A stretch of 64,000 nt of DNA from positions 23,015-87,014 of the IMG/VR virus record IMGVR_UViG_3300013126_000016; one strand, given 5' to 3'. Made by a program: the position numbers and the translations under genes. Source of the stretch: a virus. Position 1 is the first letter of the stretch. Each line of letters begins with the position of its first letter. Positions 15,478 through 30,400 of the stretch are shown piece after piece. A model generated the notes under the pieces. It did no database searches, was not told the DNA's origin, and saw only the letters and a program-made list of their open reading frames with translations.

Positions 15478-18400
15478 TTATTGTTGTTTAAAGAAAGCGA
15501 GGTCTTTTAGGGATTCTTCTGTAGTGTATTTAGGATATAAAGGGTCTAAAACTAGTAAGCCAAATCCGTCTGCAGTAGTTGAGTCTGTTTTTATATCTAT
15601 AGAAGATGAACTAATAGAAACATCAAGGGTATATTGAGAAGGAGGGGTATATTGAGGATATTGAGGGTCGCTCCTGTATTGAACTGTAGGTTTAAAACCA
15701 GAAGAGTCTACAGTAAGTTTTATATTAGCAGTAGGTCTTTGCTCTTCTAATTTCTTCTTAGCGCGTTTTATTTCTACTATTTGTGAATCAAACTCTAATA
15801 CTATTCTTTGTAGTTGTTGATAATTTAAGACTGCTTTAGAATTAAATATATTAGTTTGGTCTTGAGGTTTAACAACAGGATTATCCGAGGGTAATTTAGC
15901 TATAGTACTTTCAAGAGCATTTTGAATAGGGGTAGGGACATTAGAGAGGAAATCGTATCCAGTAGTATTTTCGATTTGGTCAACAGTGGTCACATACCTT
16001 TTCCAGTCGTGGTCTAATGTTTCGCTGTTAGGGATATTAACAGCAATCACAGGGGTGCTAGAGGTAATATCTGAAATGCCAGAGGGTCGATCTAAGACAA
16101 CAATTATTTTCCAGGTATATTCAGGGATATTAACTAGATTATTAATTTTCCCCTTGCTTCCAGAAACACCAGCAATAACATACAAGGTTTTTCCTTCTTG
16201 TATTAGTTTTCTACTGTAATCTTCTAAACTTGCCCAGGTTTTTCTATTATTAGTTTCTGTTTGAGGGATGATATTAGTCATTAAAAAAGTAGAGGAATTA
16301 TCGTCCCTACTTCCTGTTCTATCCGAAGATGGAACTAAATGTCCTCTGTCATATCCAGAACCCCTATAATCACTTGGTTTTACAGATTCCCACTCTTCTG
16401 GGAGACTGAAATCTGGTTTAAAATCATTTTGTCTTTTAGTGCTTCCTAGCCATAATTGATTAGCTTCCCATGATACCCAATTAGCAGTTCCAGTACTTCT
16501 GTTATAGGATAAAGCGTATTGTTCCTTTATCATTAGATAATTATTGGGACTACTAGTATTAGATTTAGCTTGACTAGGGTTACCAAGTAATAAATGAGGT
16601 GTTAGATATATCTGTTTTGGTGTATTAGGTGTACTAGATGTATTAGGTGTATTAGGTATATTAGGTATATTAGATTTATATTCTTTTGTTTTACTAACGG
16701 AGTCTAGTGGAACTTTAGTGTTAAACGCGCCGCTAAATATATCTATTAACTTATTACCTAATCTGTAAAGTATAGTTTGTCCTTGATTAGGTATAGAGTT
16801 AATAAAGAAGAGATATTCATCTTGTCTCCTTTTTACTAGACCTCCTAAAACTCTACCATGATTATCTTTATTGTAAGGTAACAACCATTTAGCAGCACTT
16901 AGATAATCTCCTTGATTTAAAAACTTAAGTAAAGTAGAGTTTTTAAATCCACCCACACCAGCATTAAAAGCAAAAGAAGTAAGAATAGTAAACTGAGTTC
17001 TAGTTAAAGGTACTTTAACATTGTCTCTAACAGCTGTAGCAGCTTTATCCATATCCATAATAAAGATACGTTCTCCTTCTTGTTGGGTTATCCTTTGTCC
17101 CCACTTAACATCAGGTCCTGTATGACCATAACCTATAGTAAGAACACCCGTACCGTCATCATAAGTTTGAGGACGAAATTTTTCTTTATCTTTTATGTAA
17201 TTAATTATTTGTTGATCATGCTGTATATGAGTAGGTAAATATGGATTAAATAACCTATTATCTACTTTACTAGTAGAAAAAGAAGTATTACTAATAGGAG
17301 TATTCTTAGTAGGTACTTTAATACCAGCAGGTAAGGGTCTTCTAGGTATATTAATTTTCTCAGATGCTATTAAATAGCGTTGTGGTTCTATTAAAGTATT
17401 TATAGAAGTAAAATTTCCCGCTCCTGCATAGTTAAACTGTTTAGGATTAAGTATTTTATCATTACTTTTTTGTGATGCTATTGAATAGAGTTGTGGTTCT
17501 ACTAAAGTGTTTACTTCTATAAACTCTCCTGCTCCTGCATAATTAAAGTGTTCAGGAGAAGTAGAAGATATTTGTTGTTTTTCTTGAGTATGTTGAGTAA
17601 CTATTACTTGAGATGGTTTTATAGATTGTCTTCTAAACCTTTCTTTATAGAAACGAACTTTTTCTAGTAAGAGACGCATATCATGAGAACGAGGGTCTGA
17701 CCTATTCTCATTACGGTCAACATCACGGTGTGTAGTTATTCTAGACTCAGGGATATTATATCTTATAGACAATTCCGCAATAGCCTGAGCCATACTATCG
17801 TATTGTTCAGGAGTATAGCCTGAGTGGCCTATAGAATAGGGGTTACTATTAGCTGGGGATTCATAGGAAAAGTGATAAGAAAAGTTATTAACTGAAGGTT
17901 TCTGATTACGACTAACTCTAAAAGTTTCATTATTAAAATAAGAATTAGAAGCACCAAAAGCTCTTTTAGAGTAATCAACTAATTCTATGACAGTTCCGTC
18001 TCTAGTGATTATTCTATGATAACTAACCTTAGATCTAGGATCTTTAAAATAATTAACAGCTGATCTAGCAGAACTGGCTGTCTCGTGTAAAACAATTAAA
18101 GGTTGATTAGTGGCAGGTTTGCCATAAGCATCAACAGTAAGACGTTCTCCATAGTTAGAGGGGTTAACTTGTTCTCTTATAGTTCTATAAGTTCTATTAG
18201 TGGGTAGCTGCGCGGCGGCTGCCCTTGGAATTAAACTCTGTACTATTTGACTTCCTATAGACTGTTGTGCAGACTGTCTAGCTATTTCTAAAGTTGTACT
18301 TCTACGGTCATTACTAGAACCTGTTAAGTCTAAAGCTCTGTTAGTAGCTATTTGTATAGATGTATTATTAGCAACATTAGATGGTATATTATAAGATATT

Positions 18401-21400
18401 ATAGGAGCTGGCCCATATCTTATTTCTAACAACTCACTAATAGTTTTAAACTTATACTGTTTATTAGAAAAATATCTTATTATTCCTTCTAAAGAATTAA
18501 CAGTATTTTGTCTTGAAAGATTTGTTTCCCCACTGTCAGGATCTTTTCTAAAACTATCATGAAGGAGTATTATTGAACCTTTTCCTAACCTTTGTCTACT
18601 AGTCTTTACTCCTAGAATTACGTTGTTAAGGATTTGATTACTAGAGGAAGCTCTAAAATCTTTAGGGTCTATATCTGCTCCTATTATAGCATAGCCTAAT
18701 CCTCTTACATATTCTACGATAGGAGTATTGTAATTAAAATAAGGGGCTCTAAAAGTAATATTAGTTTTATTAAAATTAATACCAGTAATACTTTTTAAAG
18801 TTTCAATATTATCAGTTATTTCTTTTTCTATTTCACCTGATGAGAGCTTTCCTAATTCATCTCCTGGAAGAGAAATCCCAGCAAACTTTTTATGTTTTAA
18901 ATGTCTTTGAGTATGTAAACCTAATTGGTGACCTTCTTCAACAATCCTTCTAACTAAATCTGGGTGTTGTTTAGCGTGTATACCCATAAGATAAAAAGTA
19001 GCTTTTACTCCGCTTTCCTTAAGAATGTCTAAAATTCTTGGAGTAAATAAAGGGTCAGGTCCATCGTCAAAAGTGAGAGCTACTACTTTTTCTTGGGTAT
19101 TAATATAATCTATAGGTTCTCTAGGAGGGTTATTAACTAAACTAGTAGGTAAAGCTTTGTACTGCCTAATAGCTTGAGTTAAAGGTACTCTAGTTAAAGG
19201 TGGTGTTGATGATCGTGGTGGTGGTGGTGTACTTCTATTTCCTACATATTGTGCATATCTAGTTCTAGCAAATCTCATGAACTCAGATAATTTGCCGGTT
19301 GGTTTTGCTTGATTAGGGTATTGACTTTTTCCTTCATCTGTTTGTAGGGGAGTCCATATACCAGATATTTCAAAGAATATACTACTTTTTATGTTTCTAT
19401 TTTCTGAAAAAGCACTTATAACTTCATTTAAGTATGCTCCATTTCCCCTTTCAAAAAGTAAGTATATAGCTAATAAATCTTGTACACCTGGTTCATAAGA
19501 AGGTTTAGATCTAAATAATTTCCTTAGAGTAGAATTAGCCCTTCGCCACTCAAGGTGAGGTGGGTTATTGTACATTATTTGATATCGTCCTGAAGCAGTA
19601 AAGGCTCCAGGTAAAGGACGATTATCGTAAGGCATTTGAGACAGATCAGTTAGCTCTGCCCCGCCATATAATTTAGTATAACCGTAGTTTTTAGTTGCAT
19701 TATTAGGTAAAAAATCTGTTCCTTCTGATCTGGCTATAGCATCAAAAAACGCTCTTATAGCTGGGTGGTCTAAATATTGTTGAAGTTGTGTACCTAAAGG
19801 CGTTAAGTATGAAGTATCTCTAGGATTTAAAGGGTTATTACCTCTACCGGTTAGTATAGAACTAGGAAGGGTATTACTAGAGTAAACATCATTTGCTATT
19901 GTTTGTGATCTGCGAAGAACATTAGGATTACCGCTGTTTAAAGCTTTAATATACCTTTCATGGTCTTCAACGGAAGCGGACAAGTGGACGTGAACATCTC
20001 CTGTAACAGCTGCGGCATTACTTTGAGTGCCTAAAAACTGACCTTCAACTACAGACTGACCGCTAGTAAAAGTAAGGCCTTTCAAATGATACATTTGACC
20101 TAATATTCCTCTTTTGGAAGAGTCTCTTATAAAGGAGTCAGAAGAAAAAGAGTTTAAATAATCTTCTCTAGTTTTATAAAAAGTGTAGCCACCTAGTGCT
20201 GGTAAAACTTTTACAAAAGCAGTAAATGGAGAAGGAACTGGGACATCAGTAGATTGTTGACCTTTTAGTCTTAATACGTAATCTATTTTTATTAGATTAG
20301 GGTTAAAAGGTTCTATTTCATCTCTTCCTCTACCAGGAATCCCTAAATCTCTATACCTCCTCCCACTTCCTGTTGTATTTCCTCTATTTGTTGTACTTGG
20401 ATGATGTATTGAAGTATCATTAAAAGTTTTAACTTTGTAAGGGCCTGACATTACGTCATAAGGAGCATAAGATACTCCTAATCCTAAAGGGGAGCCTGTA
20501 GGAGTTGGGGTTGAGGAATTAGCAGGAGGTCTAAAAGTTGCAGCATTAGTACGACTACCACCAGGTGAATAAGTATAAGGACCTAATATAGCGCCAATAG
20601 CACCTCCTCCAATAGCACCACCGATAATAGCAAAAGGAGCAGCAGGGGGAAACAAAGCAGCTAATATACCACCAGCTACTAAACCTACCCCGGCACCTAC
20701 AGCAGTTGATAGAGCAATATGTCTTTGAAAATCTAATAAATCTCTACTAGAAGAGATCTTTAAAGCAGACATCCTTTGTGTGTAATAAGTGTCTAATACA
20801 TCGTTTAACACAGGAGAACCAAAGATTTCTAGAGCTATAGCAGCTCCGACACCAAGTGGGCCAAAGACAGAAAGGCCTAGACTTACGCCGCTCATAATTA
20901 TGTTTGTAGTTTCGCCGGCTAACTTTCTAGAAACGTATTCTCTACTTAACTGTTTTGGTTGACTTTCAGTGTCAAACATACTATATAAAGATAATCCAGC
21001 TCTAAAACCAGAAATATAGCTCATATAAGAGAGACCTACACCTTTTACAGTGCTCTCAAAAGAAGGTATTTTAAAGAAATTACTTACACTAGAAAGGTTT
21101 AAAGAACTAAGTTTAAAGTTTTTAATAAAATCAACCCCTTGAGGTAAATTAGAGACCAAAGGAATCCCTACAGAAGAATATAAAAGGGTAGATCCTACAG
21201 CTTGTTTTGTTTTATCATCATCTTTAGAAAACTGATTATAAGCTAAATAACCAAAGGTTAATCCTAAACCTAATAAATTTCCTGTATTTGCTAACTTATT
21301 ATTAAAACTAGAGCTAGTCGTAGATACTGCTTTATTAATAGTAGCTGTAGTAGTAGCTGTAGTAGTAGCTGTAGTCTTACCTAAAGGATTATTTGCATAA

Positions 21401-24400
21401 TACTGACTACTGTATCTAGTATAAGCAGGGTCAATAGGATTAGAAGAGGGTATGTAAGGCAGTGGTACTTGTCTAGGTAAACTAGGAGGAGGAAAGATAG
21501 GTTTAGGAACTTGAGGTATGAAATTAGTTGAAGTAGAAACAGGTGTTGGAGAGAGTAAAGTAGCCGAAATAGAAACAGGGGCTATGTTCTGGGGTATAAA
21601 TTTTGTAATTATATAAGGATTTTTTAATCGTAGAATTTGTTGTTGAAAAGTTTTAGCCTGTATTTCAGAGATATCATAACTAACTACAGCACGTACTGTT
21701 GAAGGGTTACCAGGAACTGCTTCATAGTTTTCTAAACCTATTTCTACACTTCTTCTATAAGTGTAAACTCCTCCTTCTTCTGGTATAAAGTCTGCATTAT
21801 AAGGTACAAATTCCTTTTTGCCCTGAGCTTTTACTTCTATTAAATCAGTCTTTGAAGCGGGAATAGAATCTAACTGTTGTCTAAAAGAAGGGTGACTAGA
21901 GGGGGAATCAGTGACCTGCATTTCAGGATGACGTTTACCAAAAAGTCCTCGTTTTTGGGATTCTACAGGGATTGCAGGTCCCTCTATTAAATGAAAAGTT
22001 AATTTATTATCAATAACTTTAGGAGTTTGTTGTAATATTCCTGTTCTTCTCATTAACTGCCCGTCAGCAGAATAATCGGGATAAACTATATCATAAGTAC
22101 TTCTAAATAATTTAACATTTTTATTGTAAGTGTATGAGGTAGAAGAAGTACCTATTACTTTCTTGTTGGGGTTAGAAGGACTAGGAGCAAAATTATCTAT
22201 AAACTTAATATCTACTCCTTTTAGTTTATTTAATTCAGAACTAGTAGACAGTATATGAGAAGGCAAATGAGTATGCCTCTTAATAGCAAAATCATAAGGA
22301 GATACAGCAAAACGAGGATTTAAACTAGCAGTAGTAGAACCTCCAGGAGTAGTAGAAATAGTAGCAGTAGTAGAACCTCCAGGAGTAGTAGAAATAGTAG
22401 AAGTAGTAGAACCTCCAGGAGTAGTAGGAATAGAAGGTTGAATTGTGTTAATGGAAGCCTTTTCCAGTGCAAGAGTTTGCAATCGATTTTGTTTAATATG
22501 TTTTAGAGATGCAAAGGACTCAAAAACACTGTAAAGAGCGACGCCGCCCGCTAATGTTAATACTCCTGTTTTGACAGTATCTCTATCTATAGTAATAGGA
22601 ATAGATTTAATAGCAGCGCCGAGAGTAGTGGCGCTAGGAAGTCTAAATTTTTCAACAAAATTATGGTAATGAAAGTCTGCTACTTTATCAGAGAAATAAT
22701 TTATAAATTTAGAAACACTAAGAGAAGCTAAGAAAATAATATGGTAGTTAACAGATCTACCACTTAGCCTAGCATTTCTTAAAGCCAAGGAACCTAATCC
22801 AGCATTTATAGTAGGGCCTATTAAGTTTTCGTAAGCTGCCCTAGTTTCTTCTTTAGTAGATTTAAGGTTAAGATTTAAAACGTTTAAAGCTCCTGAACCT
22901 ATAAAACCTACATCAAAGATAGAAGGTGAGTGATATTGAATATTACCAAAGAAGGAGCGTAAACCTGAACGAATAGGGTTAGTAACAAAACGAGCAGCGC
23001 CCACACTTCTATTATAGATATTAGAAGATAATCTAGTTATAAAAGGTGGGATAGAAGGTAGTCTTATTCCTCTAGAAACTCTAGTTGCAATGTTAGAAGA
23101 ACCCCCAAGAAAAGAAAATACGCTACCAGTAGCTCTAGTTAATGCGTTAAGAACAGGATTAAAACCTCTCAAGTCAGAGCTTAAATAATCTAAAAAGGGT
23201 CTTCTAGTCAAGCCATATCTAAAAGCACCATAAGAGGAGAGGATAGTAAAACCGGTGTTTATTGAATTAGAGATATTTTGAAGATTAGGGTCATTAGGAT
23301 TTTTAGAGAGAAATAAATTATTAAAAATAATTCTAGAAGTAAGAGCTACAGAACTTAGGCCTAAAGTAAAAGAATTTCTAGCTCCAAAAGGAAGGAGAAA
23401 ACGAACACCAGCGCCGACACTTGCTTTAGAAGCACCTTGAAATACTTTAAAAACGCTAACTGCAGTAGCTAAAGTTAGACTGCGTATACTAGTTGGAACT
23501 CTAAGAGATTTAAAAAAAGACTGGTGTGCTGTTTTTCCAGAGAATGCTAAATGAGCGGAATAAAGTAAACCGATACCGCTTAGAGTAGAAGCTATAGCTA
23601 AATTGTTGCGTTGTTTATCTTCTTTTGATGAGTATCTATCTAGTAGATTATAAGCACTTATTAGAGATAATAATAATCCAGTTATAGCGATGTTTTTAGA
23701 GTTGTTTCTTATAAAAGGTATGTTAAATAATTGTTGTGCTTGTGTTCTAATTCTAGTATTAAAAGGTGAAAAGAGACGAGAAAAAACATTTCTAGTAGAA
23801 TTAGCCACACCGTGAGTAATGTTAGAGTAGAGGGCACCAATAGCTCTAATAGGGCGATATAGACGACGTATATTAGGTCTAATAACATCTCTGTAAACAA
23901 GGTCTTTGTAACCGAGGTAAGTAGAGTTATAGGCAAAACCAAGTTTAGGGACAACAGAAAAAATAGTGCTGAGAAGAGTAGCACCTCTAAAGAACTCAGG
24001 TAATCTACGTTGATAAGAACCGACAGCTTCATGATCTGAAATCTGAATACGGCGTTGGATAGCTAATCTAAGAAGAGAACTACCCATTGCACGAGGTCTA
24101 AAATCGTTTAGTACTCTAGAAGAATTAATTGATTCAAAATACCTATCAGCATAAATTCTATCATATTCAGCAAACCTACCAAGAACAGAAGAGTGTACAA
24201 AATCATCTATACCTCCTCTAGTTGAGCTGGCTCTTTGTCTAGCTGTCCTCATTAAGTCTAATCTATTCTGATAGACATCTATCGATGTATATTTAAATAG
24301 GTTTCTACCAGCAAAAGCATATTCACGAGTAAACTTAGGATAGATGATGCGGTCGAAGCGTTTTGCGGTACTAGGGAGAAGAAGGTTAGAGAGAAAAGTA

Positions 24401-27400
24401 AGTGGGACATTGCCACTGATTTGGTTATCGACTTTATCCCAGACATAATCAAGGCTAGAGTCTATATGTTTAAAGACAGAGTTGCGTGCAGCGGAGAGGA
24501 CATTAGAGACACCAGGTACTCCTGAAAGGTGATATATAATGGAAGAGGTTTTGTTAAATATAGGAGTACCAATATGGCGGTCATAAGATCTAGTTAAGTT
24601 TACAATAGAGCGAGTAAAAGAGCCGCGAAGAAATTGTTGATCCAAGTAATAAGCACCGATAGCGGAGCCAACTAAAAGAGAAGCGGCTCCAAAAGCTGGA
24701 ACACTAGACATTGCGGCGCTAAATGCTCCAAGGGCAAAAACAGTTGCAGGAATTTCCCCTAAGAATCCAGCAGTAGCTTGAGAAGCTTCTATTTTACGAA
24801 GCATGTCATTTTCAGACCCAGCTAAAGTAAAACTAGATACAGCACTATATAGAGGAAAGAAGTCGTTAGCAGCTCCTATTATTTTCATAAGGCCAAACAT
24901 ACCTTCAGAGAGCACTCCGCTAAACCCTCTATTTAACATAATTCTATTGATTATTTGTTCTGACTCAGGAGCTGTAGAGCTTATTCTATGCTGTATATTA
25001 CCTCTAGGAGGAGTAACATTAGGGATGTTTAAGTATTCAGAATCAGTTACTAATTGTGCTGTAGCAGAGTGAAATAAAGATGTGTGTATTTGTTTAAATT
25101 TATTAGCTAATACAATTTTTAATTTATTAAGACGTATTTCATCTGAAAGACTATTATCAGCAAGGATATAATTAATTTCATAAGATAAGGAATCAAACTG
25201 GTCAAGGAAATTCTTTAATTTATCTGGTTGAGATAAACCCATTACATCTCCGAACTTTATAGACCTTTGAGATTGGGAAGCAGGGTTTACAACATCAATT
25301 ACAGTTCTGTCTAATAAATCGGATTTAAACCTATCTTTTATACTATTTATATAAGTATCTACGGTTTCAGTTCCTCTTAAAACCTGTCTTAAATCAGAGT
25401 TAAACAAACTTAAATCAGAATTAGAGCTAGAGTAGTTTATCAAGCGTCCATAAAAATTATTAAACTCAGAGCTAACATTGCTGGATAATTTTCCTAAGTT
25501 ACTACGTCCATCAGGGGTATCAGAAAACAATAGTTTATTTTCATCTAAATTAAAGAAAGCTTCAGAAGTTAATAGATATACAGGTTTATTAGTGCCTTTA
25601 AATTGTATTGGGTGTAAGCTAATAACTGGACTTTTTGCATCGTTTATAAATGCGTAGGATAAAGGAGGTCTTCTTATTCTTTCCAGGTCATTAAGAATGC
25701 TTTCTAGTTTACGAACAGTAGAGTTATGGAGAGCGCCTTGATTATAAGCTGCAAAAGAAGCAATAGATTGAATAGAGAAAGTAATAATATTACCGGTAGT
25801 AATAAGAAACAGAGGTATTTGTTGAGCTGCTAACAGAGCAGCTGTTCCTGAGGTAGTAGTATTATTAAACCCACCTAGAGCGTACTTAAAGGTATTACCA
25901 AAGTAAGAAAATAAAGAAGAACTATCATTTTTTGGTCTAGCAGAGTTTATAAAATTGTAATCTAGATCTTTAGAACCGTACTTAATATTATCTAAGAATT
26001 TAAATAATTTATTACCAACGTCAAATAATAAGTTACGTTTTTTGGGTAAAGAAAAGTAACCGGAATAATTAAAGTAGTCAAAAGGTGAGAAAGTGCGAGG
26101 GAGTTCTCCAAATGGTAGAATCTTACTTAGTTCTTTATTAACTAAGTCTGTTTTAAACTTTCCAGACTTAAACAAGTCAAAGAAGAGAGAATAAACTAAT
26201 TCTATAGGACGTTGGTGACTTAATCTTCTAGTTTCCTGAGTACGGAACTGTAAAGCATAAAGAAGAGCTTCACTAGTATTAGAAAGCATTTCTGATTCTG
26301 TACTAGTAATAAAACCTACTAATTTAGCGGGAGACTTACGAGGTAGAGAACCCATAATTCTGTTGTAGTTACGCTCTAATAGTTGGTCTGGAGATATATT
26401 TCTGTCATCATAGCTTAGTATATTTTTAAATATTTGTGAGAAATCAGAACTACTTAATAATTGAGCAAAGCTGTATTGAGAGCCACTAATATCCGCGAAA
26501 GTTCCTTGAGATTGAGTATATAGTCTAAAATCGTATCTACCTTCAGAGAGGCCAAAAGGTCCGCCTAGGGGTATAAAGGCGTTAGCATTATCTTGGTAGA
26601 TAAGGCTTTTAATACCGAATATAGAGGTAGCGGCGCGGAGTAGATAATCAGAGTAAGCGTAGAGAGAATCTGTAAAGTTTTTAGGTTGATAACGAGGTTT
26701 TTTATAAGACCCTGGAAGTCTGTACAGCTGCTCTTCAAAAGTTAAATTAGCTGAATCAGAATCCGAAACAACATCTGTAAAACCTAAACCTTTACCTGTT
26801 AATCCTCTGCCGAATAAACCTATAGCCGCTAACACGGCTGATACAGAGAATACTCTTCTTGCAGCTATAGATAAACGTAGAGGTACTGTTCTTACAAACA
26901 AATTATCAATAGATTGACTAGCATCTATTGCTTGAGTATATATTCTATGTATTGCTTGCTGTTGGCGACCTATATAAGTGTTAGGTGTAGCGTTAGCAAA
27001 GGACTCAGCAGTATCAAATACACCTGCGTTTCTTAATGAATATCCATAAATAGCAGTAAGAGGAATAGTAGTGGTAGTTAGCTTCCAGGCTTCCGAGGCG
27101 AGGGCATTGGGTTCTAGGAAAGAACCTATATGGGAGAAATCAGAATCAGGAGAGTGAACAGAGGAAGCGTACAGATAAGCAAGAGCCAAAGGTAAAGCTC
27201 TTCTAAAGCGGGAGCCATAGCGAGTACCAAGAGCTCTAAGAGATTGTTCAGGAATGCCTAAAGTAGCAGCTGCGCCTCTAGCAATAGCATTAGGCAGAGC
27301 AAAAAGGGGAGTTTGACTGTATCTAGCAAGAGTTTCAAAAGAACCGGCTACAAATTTAGCTATATGATAAGGAGTTTTAAATTGTCTTAGCTCTCTTCTT

Positions 27401-30400
27401 AAAGTAGAAGTTGATGGAAGTCTTCGTAATCTATCTTCTAGTCTATCAAAACCAGTAGAAATATAAGAAGATATTCCAACAAAACTCATAACAGTAGAAA
27501 GAGAATTATCTTTAGAGAAAGAGAGAAAATGTTTAGGAAAAGATAAGAAAGAGAGTGAAAAAGCTAACTTTTCACTTTCGGATATATCTTCTTCAGTTAG
27601 AGGAGTTTTACTACTAATATAATTTATACTGCTCCTACGAGCTTCAGGTAAATAAGAATTAAAAGGTTTAAGTCTAAATTCTAAAGGTGCAGAAGGGATA
27701 GAGCCAGTACCTAATATAGGGAAAAACTGAAAACCTGCTCCTATAGTTAATGAATTACCAGCTGGGTCTAGTTTAGATACAAAAGTTAGCTGAAAGATAG
27801 GGTTAGGTATTTGTTGAGAGAAGTTGTAATTAACTTGTTCTCTAGCGACTCTACCATAGGTTAGATTATAAGCTGCTAACATGGAGAGATTTAACATAGA
27901 ATATTCTTTAATAGTAAAAGGTTTATCTTGTTGTAATCGAGATACAACACCCTTAATTAAAGATAGAGATGAGAGGTAATTTTCAGAGTTAGGGGAAGAG
28001 CCTGTAGGAGAATTACCTGAGATAAACTTATTAAGATTTAAGATATTAGCTGCGGCGTTAAATATAAACTGAGTAGCTAATAAAGTAAGGGAACCTCCTA
28101 TTAGAGCTCCCAACCATCCAAATTTAGTAACAGGTCTAGAACTAGAAACATTCTTTAATCTTGTTAGAAGTTGCTGTTGTTCTGTAGTTAAATTAGTAAA
28201 AGGATTATCTAATAGGGAAGAAGTTGGGTCATTAATACCAGTAGCTTGCCTAACAATATTAAGATGTTGTAGTATTCCATGTGGATAGAAGCGTTGTGTT
28301 CTTTCACTAAAAGACTTTTCAAAGATACTAATACCAGTACTAGTAGTATATTCAAAACTAGGGAGTAGGTGTCCACCTATAATAAAACCAGACGCAACTA
28401 AAGGATATTTTATATAACCAGGTATGCCACCAGAATATTTTATGTTAGCAAACTTACGATCATTGCCCTCTTTAGTTTTATAGCTTGTAAGATTAAAATC
28501 AACTAATATCTGGTTAATAAGATCTCCTGAGTTACGCATTATATGAGGGTCAAACAACTTATCAGCTATAAGAAGAGGACCAACAGAAAGAAGAAAACCA
28601 CGAACAGACTTAAAGATATTAGGTTTACCAGCATCTATAGAAGTAGCATAATTATAACGACTTTGAACGATAGTATCGTACTGTTCTCTGCGTTGTATAT
28701 ATAATTCTAATAATCGTCTAGAGCGGGGTTCTCTTAATAAGTTTTGGAGGGATCTGCTTAAAACACCTACATTATTAGGGTCACTACCACCACCATATAA
28801 TTGTTCTGTTAGCTGTCTTAATAATTCTGTATAATCAGGAGCACCAGCAGGATTTATTGGTGTAGTTAGATTTAAGCGTCTAAAGTTTGCATTTTTTAGT
28901 ATTCTTTCTACTCTTGTGTATATTTGTTTTTCTATAGAAAATAAAGAATTCTCTAGAGTGTAAATTCTAAAGTTTTCAAAAGCTTCTTGATAGATATTAG
29001 AGTTAGTTGATTGTTTAAAGATAGTTTGAGCAATCCTTTTACTAAAAGCAGTAAGACCGCTAAAACCTGGAGCCAAGAGATTTTTAAGGGAATAATCTTC
29101 AATATCAGTACCTGCGCTGCGGTCAACTCTGAGGGAGCGGATGCCAATAGAATCACGATAAGGTTTAAAATAAAGTAAAGGATTAGCAGGGATAAACTCA
29201 GATATTTTATCTAATAATTCAGCGATGGATTCTAATCTTGAATAACCGTAGTTTTTTATTTCAAAATCGCTAAATCTTCTATGGAAACTACCATCAGGAG
29301 TCTGTACTATTTTATAGACAGCTACAGGGTTTTGAGACAATAAATTTCTGAGGTTTTCTAAGTTATTATTAAAGATCCTTCTAGATTCGTCATCAGGCAC
29401 AACAGAAATAGATTCTAAGATAGGAAATACAATATGATTAAAATTAGAAAGGTCTAACTGTCTAAATCTAGAAAGTTGTCCAAACCAACCTCTATCAAAA
29501 CCTAGAGTAGAAGAATTATAAGACCTAGAAAGGTCAAGTTCTGCAGTAGTAGTGTTAATACCTAAAACTTCGCGTTGAACTCGAGTTAACTCATCAGAAC
29601 TAAGAGTAGTAGGAGTTGTTGAAACTGAAGGTGTAATATTTTCTGAGACATGAACAATTAATCTATTAATAGCAGAACCCTCTGGGGTTACATTATTGCT
29701 ACCGTATATTACGTCTAACTGTAAACGGACATCGTTATTTATACCACTATAATCAGGAGTATAACCTTGTATTTCAGCAGCTCGTTGAGTTACGTAATTA
29801 TAATAATCTTCTACAAACTTACCAGCATTAAGAGAACTTATATTTGGGTCAGTACTAATAAATGAGTTTTGTAGGTTTGTAATAATATCTATAGATTTAA
29901 TAAATTCATTAGAAAAGAAAAAGTCTCGTATATTTCTATCACTTAAGTTAGTAATATCAGAATCAGTAAATAAAGTGCTACTAACCTTTTCAATACCAAC
30001 TTCTTCAAACTGAGCTTTAGCGATAGAAAAAGTATGAGATACACCAAAGTAAAAAGCTAAAGAATAAGCTGTAGAAGAAACCGTCATAGCAGAGGAGTAG
30101 ATAGTGTTTTCAAACACTCCTCTTTCTGGATCTGCTTCGTAAAAAGATTTATGAAATTTTGATATAGAACCTTTTTCTTTTCCGGAGCGTACTCTTCTAT
30201 AAAATTCGCTAGAATAGAATCCAGTAAAAGTATCTAATACACGTCCTACGCCTTTAGCCAGTACACCAGTCAGACCAGAACCTTCAGTATAGATATCAGT
30301 AAATATTCTATTTAGAATATCTCCAAAACCGGGTAAATTAAGACTGTAATCAGCCCATTTAGCTATAGTACCTTTAAAACCTGTAGGTTTTTCTCCTGAT

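Noticed and set aside
22328-22435. Three 36-base repeats resembling a short CRISPR array
   Set aside because: The units are contiguous with no spacers and encode STTPGGSTT linkers in frame within the giant gene. No cas gene is present.
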